Shown here piece by piece: positions 1 through 7,194 of a stretch of 15,270 nt of DNA. The notes beneath the pieces were generated by a model. That model did not search any database, was not told the origin of the DNA, and saw nothing but the letters and a program-made list of their open reading frames with translations. Position 1 is the stretch's first letter; each line of letters opens with the position of its first letter. A program made the translations under genes and the position numbers. The stretch is from Bacillota bacterium (lineage in GTDB: Bacteria > Bacillota > Clostridia > Christensenellales > CAG-138), in the NCBI GenBank assembly GCA_023396535.1, contig JAEWWD010000117.1:1-15270 (forward strand). The letters run 5' to 3'.

Positions 1-246
1 GCGATCAACACCGTTTCCACGCAGCGTTCCAAGCTCGGTGCTTATCAGAACCGTCTGCAGCACAAGATCAACAACCTCGACACCTCTTCCGAGAACCTCA
101 GTGCCGCCGAAAGCCGCATCCGCGACCTGGACATGGCGAAAGAAATGACCACCTACACCAAGAACAATATTCTGGTACAGGCGGCTACCGCAATGTTGGC
201 GCAGGCCAATTCCGCTCCGCAGGGCGTGCTGCAGCTTCTCCAGTAA
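1..246 (+). CDS. fliC: Flagellin, C-terminal end (partial)
   Basis: The first base starts an open frame of 81 codons ending in TAA at 244-246. It carries the conserved flagellin C-terminal D0/D1 helices: QRSKLGAYQNRLQHKINNL, then NLSAAESRIRDLDMAKEMT, ending in ANSAPQGVLQLLQ. Flagellin is the main subunit of the extracellular filament; this C-terminal segment packs against the N-terminal helix in the filament core and is the part bound by FliS. The 5' part lies outside the window. Codons are strongly biased to C-ending forms (AAC, GAC, CTC, CGC) compared with the other genes here, as expected of a very highly expressed protein. A terminator follows 38 bases after the stop. The family is certain; whether the gene is called fliC or hag is convention. 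Confidence 0.95.
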   Translation, partial: AINTVSTQRSKLGAYQNRLQHKINNLDTSSENLSAAESRIRDLDMAKEMTTYTKNNILVQAATAMLAQANSAPQGVLQLLQ

Positions 247-284
247 ACTGCTCGTACGAAGAAAAAACAATCCTTGGACTAATC

Positions 285-309
285 AAAAAGCGGCGAAAAG
301 CCGCTTTTT
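285..309 (+). terminator. Intrinsic terminator of the flagellin gene
   Basis: A perfect 10-bp stem, AAAAAGCGGC pairing with GCCGCTTTTT, encloses a GAAAA loop and ends in a run of five T. It lies 38 bases after the flagellin stop. The A run on the 5' side means it could also act on the minus strand, stopping transcripts that arrive from the HD-GYP gene. Confidence 0.9.
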
Positions 310-389
310 ACTTATCACTGAGTTCCGCAGGCGCTTTTTTTCGTCCGGACGCCGTTCTGGTACCTATCATGTTGCAGATATATCACAAA

Positions 390-420
390 GGGCCATCCGG
401 CAAAATATACCGGGTGGCCC
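390..420 (-). terminator. Hairpin after the HD-GYP gene, probable terminator
   Basis: GGGCCATCCGG at 390-400 pairs with CCGGGTGGCCC at 410-420 as an 11-bp stem with one G-U pair on the plus-strand reading and a 9-base loop. It begins 13 bases beyond the stop of the minus-strand HD-GYP gene and is followed, on that strand, by only a short T stretch (TTTG). Position and stability suggest termination of the cheY operon; the weak U tract makes this less certain than the flagellin terminator. Confidence 0.6.
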
Positions 421-433
421 TTGCCAGGCGATA

Positions 434-1507
434 TTATATATCGGCGATCTCCGTAATGGTAACGTTAAGCGTTGAATAGTCTTTGGCCAGATCGATGTAT
501 TCATCTATGGGCTTCTTGTCCCTGATAATACGTATCTTCGGGCGAAGGCATGCGAATTCATAATTATATACAACAATCCCGATCTCGCCGTTGCTGAGCT
601 TAACGCAGGTGCCGAGGGGGTAGGGCGCGATGCGTCTTGTAAACGCGGCAACGATATCCGGATCAAACATGGTATTGTAACCGCTCATGATATATTCCAT
701 GGCGTCGGAAGGGAGCATGGCGCGCCGGTACGGCCTGTCCGAAACCAAGGCGTCGTACACATCCGCAATGCTGACTACTCTGCTGTACAGATGTATCTGC
801 TTGCCGGAGAGCCCGGCAGGATATCCCTGGCCGCAGAACTGTTCGTGATGCGTTCGGGCCACGACCTTGACCGTTTCGGGTATACTTCTGCTTGCACTCA
901 GATAATTATAGCCCAATATACTGTGCCGACGGGCCTGTTCCAGTTCTTCAGGGGTCAGTTTCGACGGTTTATTAATGATCCTCTTATCAATGAATACCTT
1001 GCCGATATCGTGCAGAAGGGCGCCCATCGTCAGCTCATTGAGAGAAATTTTATCGAGGCCGAGCACTGTTCCCAAAATGCAGGACAATAAGGCCACATTG
1101 ATGCTGTGGCTGAACGTATAATCATCGTACGCGCGGATATCCACGATGTTTACCATGGCGTCCTTGTCGTGCATGATCTCATCCACGATGTTTCCCACAA
1201 CATCTTTTAGCCTGTCCATGTTGTTGAAGGCTCTGCGTCCAAGGCTGATTTCAGCGTCTACAAACATGGAGCGAACCTCGCGGTTGATCTTCTGCTTGAG
1301 CTCATCGCTGATCAGGTTGGCGATCTGGATATCGGCAGATAAATTGTCGTCGATATAGACTCCCTGGAAACCCAACTGTCTTATTTTTTGAATATGACCA
1401 TCTGTAAGGGGTATTCCTTTGCGAAGCATCAGCCGCTTTGAATCCAATATGAGATTGTGCGCCAATACCTGCCCAACGCGCAGACAATTAGTGGGAACAT
1501 ATCGCAT
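434..1507 (-). CDS. HD-GYP domain protein (cyclic-di-GMP phosphodiesterase family)
   Basis: This is a 357-residue protein. Residues 1-60 form a small N-terminal domain (RYVPTNCLRVGQVLAHNLI) common ahead of HD-GYP domains in Clostridia. The HD-GYP domain covers about 125-290 and keeps its signature residues: H134, HDIGK at 166-170, H195, HHE at 220-222, GYP at 228-230, SIADVYDAL around D249 and DRPYR at 257-261. The family hydrolyses cyclic-di-GMP in the cytoplasm, and intact metal ligands suggest an active enzyme. Residues 291-357 are a C-terminal extension of unclear role. The ATG at 1505-1507 is preceded by AAGGGAGA at good spacing. The gene overlaps the end of the small upstream gene by 20 bases, suggesting translational coupling. 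Together with cheY it would link motility to second-messenger level. Activity is inferred, not shown. Confidence 0.92.
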   Translation of the reverse strand: MRYVPTNCLRVGQVLAHNLILDSKRLMLRKGIPLTDGHIQKIRQLGFQGVYIDDNLSADIQIANLISDELKQKINREVRSMFVDAEISLGRRAFNNMDRLKDVVGNIVDEIMHDKDAMVNIVDIRAYDDYTFSHSINVALLSCILGTVLGLDKISLNELTMGALLHDIGKVFIDKRIINKPSKLTPEELEQARRHSILGYNYLSASRSIPETVKVVARTHHEQFCGQGYPAGLSGKQIHLYSRVVSIADVYDALVSDRPYRRAMLPSDAMEYIMSGYNTMFDPDIVAAFTRRIAPYPLGTCVKLSNGEIGIVVYNYEFACLRPKIRIIRDKKPIDEYIDLAKDYSTLNVTITEIADI

Positions 1508-1709
1508 GTGCGTTCTCCCTTAAGCTTGCGCGCATGCGCGCGAAATACTCGTCTTTATGCGGGTTATCGATAAGTAAATGAAAAATGCGTAACATGACAG
1601 TTAGCTCCTGCAAAAAGCGTTTGTCTATGGCAAGCGCAAGCTTCTCAAGCTGTTCGAGCGGGAACAGCACAAAAAGAAATACTTCAATTAAGGAAACGTC
1701 CGGTTCCAC
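1488..1709 (-). CDS. Small conserved-looking orphan between cheY and the HD-GYP gene
   Basis: This is a 73-residue frame starting at GTG (1707-1709) with a near-ideal ribosome binding site, AAAGGAGGG, five to six bases upstream. An in-frame TAA sits just before that site, so the start is well fixed. The end overlaps the HD-GYP start by 20 bases, in the typical style of coupled genes. The protein is helical looking and rich in Leu, Ile and Phe: a hydrophobic N-terminal half (IEVFLFVLFPLEQLEKL) is followed by a charged C-terminal part (DNPHKDEYFARMRASLR). No family was recognised. It could be a small partner or regulator of CheY or the HD-GYP enzyme, but this rests only on position. Confidence 0.72.
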   Translation of the reverse strand: MEPDVSLIEVFLFVLFPLEQLEKLALAIDKRFLQELTVMLRIFHLLIDNPHKDEYFARMRASLRENAHAICSH

Positions 1710-1744
1710 GCGGACCCTCCTTTACAACAAAATGGAATAGGTCG

Positions 1745-2101
1745 CTATTTTATATTTCTAATGGCGCCCAATATCACGTCTTCCTTAAACGGCTTTACTA
1801 TAAATCCCTTGGCTCCGGCAATAATGGCTTCGCGCACCATGGTTTCCTGTCCCATGGCGGATACCATGATAACGTTTGCTTTAGGATCTGTTGCCAAAAT
1901 GTTTCGCAGGCCTGTCAATCCATCCATTTCCGGCATTGTGATATCCATCGTCACAATATCCGGGTTGAGTTCCTGATATTTTGCAACAGCTACTTCGCCG
2001 TTTTCGGCTTCTCCGCAGATCTCATAGCCGCTCTTGGTTAGAATGTTTTTGATGGATATCCGCATGAAAGCGGCGTCATCTACCACGAGTATTCTCTTCA
2101 T
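1745..2101 (-). CDS. cheY: CheY, chemotaxis response regulator
   Basis: A 118-residue stand-alone receiver domain. Phosphorylation residues are present: acidic pair D8-D9, phospho-acceptor D53 in the segment IVTMDITMPEMDG, S81 in VSAMGQ, and K103 in IVKPF. There is no output domain, and the DAAFMR and TMDITMPEMDG stretches match the CheY type found in Thermotoga and Clostridia. Phosphorylated by CheA, CheY binds the flagellar switch and sets rotation direction; cheA and the switch genes are not in this window. The ATG at 2099-2101 has GGGAGG six bases upstream. It is the first gene of a minus-strand operon with a sigma-28-like promoter about 165 bases upstream. The stop codon is TAG, relevant to the fliE amber discussed below. 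Confidence 0.96.
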   Translation of the reverse strand: MKRILVVDDAAFMRISIKNILTKSGYEICGEAENGEVAVAKYQELNPDIVTMDITMPEMDGLTGLRNILATDPKANVIMVSAMGQETMVREAIIAGAKGFIVKPFKEDVILGAIRNIK

Positions 2102-2265
2102 ATGGAACCTCCCAGCGTTCTGATTATCAATCCGTTACGGCAGATACCTCCCCTTGGGAAAGCTGCACGTATCCGGATTGGGCTATATCATTGCGGCGTG
2201 TATCCGCAAAGAGTACATGTAAAAAAGAACAAACCTTTTGGCTTGCTATATAGATATCAATTACT

Positions 2266-2292
2266 ATATCGGAATTCCTGCAAAAAGGGTTA
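2266..2292 (-). promoter_or_regulatory. Sigma-28 (SigD/FliA)-type promoter for the cheY operon
   Basis: Read on the minus strand: TAAC, 15 bases, then TCCGATAT. The family consensus is TAAA, about 15 bases, GCCGATAA or GCCGATAT, so 3 of 4 and 7 of 8 positions fit with exact spacing. It points at cheY, leaving a leader of roughly 155 bases. Late-class control by the flagellar sigma factor would fit chemotaxis genes. Confidence 0.7.
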
Positions 2293-2316
2293 ATGTTTTT
2301 CTTGAAATAACGATAA
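2291..2316 (+). promoter_or_regulatory. Sigma-28-like promoter candidate for the fliK-like operon
   Basis: TAAT, 14 bases, AACGATAA (or TTAA from 2290 with 15 bases). The -10 matches GCCGATAA at 6 of 8 positions and the -35 matches at 3 of 4. It lies back to back with the cheY promoter, sharing the -35 area. A start here would give a leader of about 260 bases before the ATG at 2586. Confidence 0.5.
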
Positions 2317-2407
2317 AAGGGTTATCGGGATGGCAAATGCAGGAAATATATGACTGGCCAGATATTGGACCTCACAACAGAAGGAATCTTGTTACGGAGG
2401 AAACGTT

Positions 2408-2421
2408 CGCGAAATTTCGCG
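2408..2421. repeat. Perfect palindrome, near-copy at 8895
   Basis: CGCGAAATTTCGCG is a perfect 14-bp inverted repeat in the leader of the FliK-like operon. A copy with one difference lies just upstream of the transglycosylase-flgB promoter. Dyad symmetry suggests a dimeric regulator site, though function is not shown. Confidence 0.5.
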
Positions 2422-2585
2422 GGAGTAGGCGCGGTCTGCCTGCGGAAGCAGCAACGCAGTAAGTTTGCAGACGGTCGCACAAGTGACGGCATGATGCGCA
2501 CAAGCTCAATATTTCTGAGGGAGAACGGTGCCTCCGGAACCATTCACCATATCGACCTTTCAATTTAATGACAATGGAGTAAATA

Positions 2586-4226
2586 ATGGAAGTGAACCTG
2601 ATGCGAATAGAAGCTTTTCTTCAACAGGGCTTGCCCTCCATGCAGCAGGAACAGATCCCGTCTTATCCGCAGACCGGGGATGTGATACGCGCCGCCGTAC
2701 TTTCACAGGATAACGGGAACGTTATGTTAAAGGTGGAGGATGGCCGCGTATTTCAGGCGAGTCTTGCATCTGAAGCTATGTTGTTCCCCAATGACAACGC
2801 TGAGCTTTTGGTCGTAGACAGTTCGCCTGAAAAGCTGGTGTTGAGGCTGGTATTCGTTGAGCCAGGCATACAAAGTATGGCTGCTTTTGCTGAGGAGGGC
2901 GCTTTTACTGAGAGTACGGCGGGGCAGGATATGGCTAAACTGATCGCCGCATTTATGAGAAAAGAGGGCAGATTCGCTGCGCAGACTCTCGCGGACGCTC
3001 AACAGGCCATGCGGGAATACGGCGTCGACGCCCAAACGGCAGGCTTTTTCGCGTCAAATGGCATAGAAGTTACAGAGGAAAGCTTACGGGCTCTGCATCA
3101 GTTTGCGCAGGGGAATACAGCGGGAAAAGCGATTGCCGAAGCGGCGCAATCTATCCTGCAGAGTGATGCGCAAGCTGGCGAGCAACCGCCGTCGGCAGTC
3201 AGCGGCGAACGAACGTTTCGGGAGACGAATTCCATTCAATCGAGTGAATTGTCTGTCTATTCTGAGAATTGGCTACAGGAAGGCGCTTCGGTGCGGCCGC
3301 ATGGCGCAGATTCGGACGTGCTTCGATCCGCACGGTTGGGGGACAGCGGGAAGACCCTTATAAGAGAAGCGGGTGGGGAAGGCGCTCCGCTTCGGCAGAA
3401 ATTGCCGGCGAAGACCACGGGAAAAGCCAATGACGAGCTTGGAGACGTCAGAGCAAACAATCGTGCGGCGGAAATAAGCGGCGAGAAGTTCTCCCATTCC
3501 AACCGGCAGCGCGGCGTTGCGGGCCAGGAAAGCGGTGCCGGTGGCATTAAACCAGAAATTTCCGAAGATATGAAACTGGCGGGCGAGAAGGCGGTCCGGT
3601 CGGAGAGCCGCCTTCCTGCCGGTGCATTGAGGGAGAAAATGTTGTCTCTGTTTCTCCATGCGGACGACGGACTGGACGGACAAGCCGTCAAAGCCGCGGT
3701 TGCCAACGTAAAGAATCAACTCGCACTGCTTCAGGAAATAGTCAAACATACCGATACAAGTGATAAGCAGAACATAACGGTACGGCTGAACGACGCACGG
3801 GCGCAGATGCAGTTGACAGAGGATATTTCAAGATTCCTTTGCCTCCAGATTCCTGTACACTTGAAGGGGTATGAAACGGCCGAGCTGTATGTCTATAAGC
3901 GTAACCGGAAGGGCGGGAAAATCGACCCGGAGAATACGTCCATCGTGCTGGGCATTTCAACCGAATCTCTTGGCAGAGTGGAAGCCCTGCTGCGGGTGGA
4001 GAGCCGTGCCATCTCCCTTGCGTTCAGTGTTGAAAACGCTGCGATAATACCCACATTTCGCGAAGAGTCGGTCGACCTGAAAAAGGCGTTGTCGGATTTG
4101 CGGTATTCGCTGACGGAGTACAGGGTTTGTGGATTGTCAGAACCCACCACGCCGCTCAACGCCGAGGAAAAGCTTCTTTCATCCGTAAAAAAGCGTCGCT
4201 CCGGTTCCGTCGAGTACATGGTGTGA
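2586..4226 (+). CDS. FliK-like flagellar hook-length control protein (YlqG type)
   Basis: The protein has 546 residues. The N-terminal part, about 25-90, is a compact beta-rich segment (TGDVIRAAVLSQDNGNVMLKV). The middle, about 190-350, is low-complexity, polar and rich in Ala, Gly, Ser, Arg and Glu, as in hook-length rulers. The C-terminal part, about 400-515, resembles the Flg_hook domain: IPVHLKGYETAELYVYKR, then LGRVEALLRVESRAISLAF and a helical end. FliK proteins are exported, measure the hook and trigger FlhB to switch export specificity. The following gene encodes a short FlhB C-terminal paralogue, the same pairing as ylqG-ylqH in Bacillus subtilis. ATG 2586 has TGGAG six bases upstream. 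Whether this is the main FliK or a paralogue cannot be judged here, because the hook genes (flgD, flgE) are absent from the window. Confidence 0.75.
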   Translation: MEVNLMRIEAFLQQGLPSMQQEQIPSYPQTGDVIRAAVLSQDNGNVMLKVEDGRVFQASLASEAMLFPNDNAELLVVDSSPEKLVLRLVFVEPGIQSMAAFAEEGAFTESTAGQDMAKLIAAFMRKEGRFAAQTLADAQQAMREYGVDAQTAGFFASNGIEVTEESLRALHQFAQGNTAGKAIAEAAQSILQSDAQAGEQPPSAVSGERTFRETNSIQSSELSVYSENWLQEGASVRPHGADSDVLRSARLGDSGKTLIREAGGEGAPLRQKLPAKTTGKANDELGDVRANNRAAEISGEKFSHSNRQRGVAGQESGAGGIKPEISEDMKLAGEKAVRSESRLPAGALREKMLSLFLHADDGLDGQAVKAAVANVKNQLALLQEIVKHTDTSDKQNITVRLNDARAQMQLTEDISRFLCLQIPVHLKGYETAELYVYKRNRKGGKIDPENTSIVLGISTESLGRVEALLRVESRAISLAFSVENAAIIPTFREESVDLKKALSDLRYSLTEYRVCGLSEPTTPLNAEEKLLSSVKKRRSGSVEYMV

Positions 4227-4231
4227 GCGGC

Positions 4232-4543
4232 ATGGAAAAGAAGGATAAACTGCAGGCTGCGGCTTTGAAGTACGACGTGGGGAAGGACATAGCGCCCTGC
4301 ATTGTGGGCTTGGGAGAAGGCTATGTTGCCGAGAAGATGCTGGAAACTGCAGCAGACAAAAATATTCCGGTTGTGGAGGATCAATCGCTCGCGGGGGTTC
4401 TCAGCAAGCTCAGCATAGGTGACGAAATACCCGAGGAGTTGTATCAGGTCATCGCGCAGGTGCTCGTATTCATCGCAAGGATGGATCGGCAGGGCGCGGG
4501 CCGCTATACATTGGAGGATATTCGAAAGGGAAGACGCAGATGA
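4232..4543 (+). CDS. Stand-alone FlhB C-terminal domain paralogue (YlqH/FhlB type)
   Basis: This 103-residue protein resembles the cytoplasmic C-terminal domain of FlhB: AAALKYDVGKDIAPCIVG, GLGEGYVAEKMLETAADKNIPVVED, then GDEIPEELYQVIAQVLVFI. The last segment closely parallels full-length FlhB in this window (GDEVPEEMYQAVAEILAYV). It has no membrane segments and lacks the self-cleaving NPTH motif, as is usual for this group. Such proteins can stand in for the cleaved FlhB C-terminal part in export switching. The start is taken as ATG 4232; an in-frame GTG at 4223 overlaps the stop of the preceding gene and is a real alternative, since neither has a strong ribosome binding site and coupling is likely. 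The end overlaps the next gene by ATGA. Confidence 0.88.
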   Translation: MEKKDKLQAAALKYDVGKDIAPCIVGLGEGYVAEKMLETAADKNIPVVEDQSLAGVLSKLSIGDEIPEELYQVIAQVLVFIARMDRQGAGRYTLEDIRKGRRR

Positions 4544-5538
4544 CGATTTCGCTGGATCCATTGTCGCCTTTGACGGGCGCAAATAGCGTTTCGGCCGCCA
4601 CGAAAAACGGTTCGGCGGCGTTCGCGTCGCTGCTGACGGCGCAGCTATCGGCGGATAGTTTGAATGAAACGGATTCGGCAGGAGTATACTCCATGCCAAT
4701 GCATACGGAAATGGCCTCCCTTTTTGGTTCTCTCGATACGGAGGATGATCTCAAAAGCGCGCTCATGACGTTCTGTATGATGATGAGTACCGGTACGTCA
4801 GGCACGGCTATGGGCGCTGCCATGTCAAGCCTGTCCGCCGCTCTTTCGGGGATGTCGGGTACACAGCTTGAATCCCTGCGGTATGGCATGCTGACAAGTG
4901 ATTTCAGCCGTGATGTGCTGACACGGGCAAATAACGCATTGTTTTTTAGCAGCGCTTCTGAGTCTGTTACGCCATATGACGCTTCCAAGGCTGTCACGCC
5001 ATCCATAATAAGCAACCCCGGCGCGCGCAGCGCGGCGCTGTACAGGAATGTGATCGACCAGTTCAATGTGGAGCGTAACCCGCGGTATATGGTAAATAAG
5101 AACGGCGATAACGATACATACTGCAACATATTCCTGTGGGACGTGACCAGGGCTATGAACGCGGAAATTCCGCATTATGTTGATCCTAAAACGCTGGAGG
5201 CCCGTACGTATCCTGACGTAAGCGGCGCGCGCGAGCTTAATGCAAACGGCATCTACGATTGGCTGTCCCAAAAGGGCTCCGAATACGGTTGGGTGCGGGT
5301 GAGTGCGGAGGAGGCGCAGCAATATGCAAACCGGGGAATGCCCGTCGTAACGGCATGGAAAAATGAGACCGGCGCGCATGGGCATGTGCAGGTGGTCTGC
5401 CCTTCCGAGGACGGCCGATATGATGCCTCACGCGGCGTTACGATCGCGCAGGCGGGCAGACGCCTGACAAGCTATACGCCGATTACAGATATATACAGCG
5501 AAAGACTCAAGGATATTGTCTACTATGCACATGCATAA
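4540..5538 (+). CDS. Probable papain-fold cysteine hydrolase of the flagellar operon
   Basis: A 332-residue protein. Residues 1-150 are Ser-, Ala- and Met-rich, low in complexity, with no signal peptide. The C-terminal part, about 165-332, looks like a small cysteine amidase or peptidase domain. A likely nucleophile C195 sits at the start of a helix in NDTYCNIFLWDVTRAM, an aromatic-rich stretch follows, and a likely H282 lies in AHGHVQVVC. The order Cys-helix then Gly-His-strand is that of NlpC/P60- and CHAP-like enzymes, which cut peptidoglycan peptides. The gene overlaps the FlhB-like gene by ATGA, has GGGAAG upstream, and is followed by fliD's own promoter. A wall-remodelling role during flagellar assembly, with the unstructured N-terminus as a possible type III export signal, is inference. 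No standard flagellar protein matches. Confidence 0.65.
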   Translation: MTISLDPLSPLTGANSVSAATKNGSAAFASLLTAQLSADSLNETDSAGVYSMPMHTEMASLFGSLDTEDDLKSALMTFCMMMSTGTSGTAMGAAMSSLSAALSGMSGTQLESLRYGMLTSDFSRDVLTRANNALFFSSASESVTPYDASKAVTPSIISNPGARSAALYRNVIDQFNVERNPRYMVNKNGDNDTYCNIFLWDVTRAMNAEIPHYVDPKTLEARTYPDVSGARELNANGIYDWLSQKGSEYGWVRVSAEEAQQYANRGMPVVTAWKNETGAHGHVQVVCPSEDGRYDASRGVTIAQAGRRLTSYTPITDIYSERLKDIVYYAHA

Positions 5539-5556
5539 CGGCATGAAAATCAAGGC

Positions 5557-5583
5557 TAAAGAATTGAACTTGAAATCCGAAGT
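5557..5583 (+). promoter_or_regulatory. Sigma-28-like promoter for fliD-fliS operon
   Basis: TAAA, exactly 15 bases, then TCCGAAGT. The -35 is perfect, the spacing fits and the conserved CCGA core of GCCGATAA is present; the last bases diverge. It lies 55 bases before the fliD start. FliD and FliS are late genes commonly served by sigma-28. Confidence 0.55.
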
Positions 5584-5637
5584 TAGTGAATGAACAGATA
5601 AGCAGCGGTACATAAACGCGGGAAGGAGCGTAAATCC

Positions 5638-7140
5638 ATGTCATCCATCAACGGCACCACACTCAGGCTGACCGGCATGTCTTCCGGGTTGGATACGGAT
5701 TCCATCGTCAAGAGCCTGTTAGAGGTAGATCAGTTTAAGGTGGACAAGCAGTTCAGGCTGACGAAAAAACTGGAATGGACGGGGGATGCGCACCGGGCCG
5801 TCAATACGGCGATCAAGAATTTTCGTACGCAGTATATGAGCGTATTGAATTCTGCGAGCAATATGTACTCCGCGTCGGCTTACAAGGCGTACTCCGTCAA
5901 TATGGAAACGAGCACCAGCGCCGTAAGCATTACGGCGGGCAGCACGGCGACGGAAGGCGCTATGATAATCAATAAAATTACGCAGCTTGCAGAAGCTGCC
6001 AAGGCAAGCGGCACGGAAATGGAAATCAGCGGGACGCCCAATTCGACTCTTCTCGAGGCGTTTGGCGAGGGTATATTCGATGAGAGCGGCAATATTTCCT
6101 TTTCTATCAATGGGGAAGAGTTCACGTTCAGTTCGGATACCACCGTGTACTCCATGATGAATACCGTCAATTCCAATTCCAACGCCGCCGTAACCATGAG
6201 CTACAGCAGCCTGAAAAAGGCATTCACCATTTCGGGCAAGACGACGGGAACAGACAATACCGTTGAAATCGAAAACATCAGCGGCAGCGCGTTTGCACAG
6301 ACGGCGGACGCCGCTGCATTCAAAATTGCCGAAGGCGCCTATACCGGCAAAAACGCCAAGCTGCAGATCGAGGGCGTGGATGTGGAGCAATCCTCAAACT
6401 CGTTTACAATAGACGGAATCACGTATTCGCTCAAAAGCCAATCATCTGCAATCAATTTTTCGGTTGCACGGGATACGGATGCCGTATACAACAAGATCGT
6501 GGCGTTCATTGATGCGTATAATACGTTGATCGAGGATCTGCAATCCAAGCTGGACGAGGAAGTCTATTCCGATTACGAACCGCTCACCGATACCGAGCGT
6601 GAGGATTTGAGCGAATCCCAGCAAGAGAAATGGGATGAAAAGTCAAAAAGCGGACTGCTGCGCAACGATAGCGGCATACGAAGCCTATTGCAGACTATGC
6701 GGAGCGCCTTTTACCAGACAGTGGCGGATACCGGCAAAAGCGCATCAACCATCGGACTTAAAACCGGTTCCTACGCGACAACCGGGAAGATCGTCATCGA
6801 TGAGGATAAGTTGCGTAAAGCCATCAACAGTAACCCGGACGAAGTGGCCAAAATATTTACAAACGTAAGTGCCGCGACAGATTCGAGCACAAGAACCGCT
6901 GAATCCGGTTTGGTGACGAGGTTATCCAACGCGTTGAACAGTTATGTGTCGAACAGCGTTGATAACACTCTTGCAAGCAACGCAAAAGCGTTGTCTGAAG
7001 CGAATGACAGGCTGGATGATCTGGAAGATTGGCTTTCGAGCAACGAAGAGAAATACTGGAGTAAGTTTTCAGCCATGGAAAGCGCGATGTCCAAGTTGAA
7101 CAGCCAGTCAAGCTGGCTCGGTTCCCTGCTGGGAAGCTGA
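5638..7140 (+). CDS. fliD: FliD, flagellar filament cap
   Basis: This protein has 500 residues. The N-terminal FliD_N region opens with RLTGMSSGLDTDSIVKSLL and continues with a helical stretch to about 100. A Ser/Thr-rich variable middle follows at about 100-270. The FliD_C domain runs from about 270 to the end and finishes in the typical SKLNSQSSWLGSLLG. FliD forms the cap on the growing filament outside the cell and folds incoming flagellin. Length is in the normal range for the family. The start ATG follows GGGAAGGAG. It is the first gene of fliD-fliS-chaperone-yaaR, the usual late arrangement. Coiled-coil potential is evident near residues 450-490. Confidence 0.95.
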   Translation: MSSINGTTLRLTGMSSGLDTDSIVKSLLEVDQFKVDKQFRLTKKLEWTGDAHRAVNTAIKNFRTQYMSVLNSASNMYSASAYKAYSVNMETSTSAVSITAGSTATEGAMIINKITQLAEAAKASGTEMEISGTPNSTLLEAFGEGIFDESGNISFSINGEEFTFSSDTTVYSMMNTVNSNSNAAVTMSYSSLKKAFTISGKTTGTDNTVEIENISGSAFAQTADAAAFKIAEGAYTGKNAKLQIEGVDVEQSSNSFTIDGITYSLKSQSSAINFSVARDTDAVYNKIVAFIDAYNTLIEDLQSKLDEEVYSDYEPLTDTEREDLSESQQEKWDEKSKSGLLRNDSGIRSLLQTMRSAFYQTVADTGKSASTIGLKTGSYATTGKIVIDEDKLRKAINSNPDEVAKIFTNVSAATDSSTRTAESGLVTRLSNALNSYVSNSVDNTLASNAKALSEANDRLDDLEDWLSSNEEKYWSKFSAMESAMSKLNSQSSWLGSLLGS

Positions 7141-7194
7141 GACTCTTTGAGAAAAAAGCATAGAAACACCGTAATGATGGTCGGAGGATAAAAC

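Larger units (their letters stand above)
2102..2585. other. Divergent intergenic control region, no convincing gene
   Basis: This 484-base gap separates cheY (minus) from the FliK-like gene (plus). It holds the two back-to-back sigma-28-like elements, a small hairpin CGATA/TATCG at 2311-2327, a 14-bp palindrome at 2408-2421, and a nested hairpin at 2434-2472. The hairpin has outer stem GTCTGC/GCAGAC, inner stem CTGCG/CGCAG and a 7-base bulge TAAGTTT. A 72-codon frame at 2350-2568 exists, but its start is weakly supported and its Arg-rich product looks like nothing known. I could not match the leader to a riboswitch family; the cyclic-di-GMP class I core was looked for and not found. Confidence 0.6.

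Noticed and set aside
2350..2568. 72-codon plus-strand frame in the leader of the fliK-like operon
   Set aside because: Weak ribosome binding site (AGGAAA), Arg-rich product of no recognisable type, and strong hairpin and palindrome structure within it; more likely untranslated leader.
3893..4699. 268-codon minus-strand frame opposite the FliK-like and FlhB-like genes
   Set aside because: It lies antisense to three well-supported overlapping genes and its product is low in complexity with no domain; a shadow of biased codon use on the other strand.
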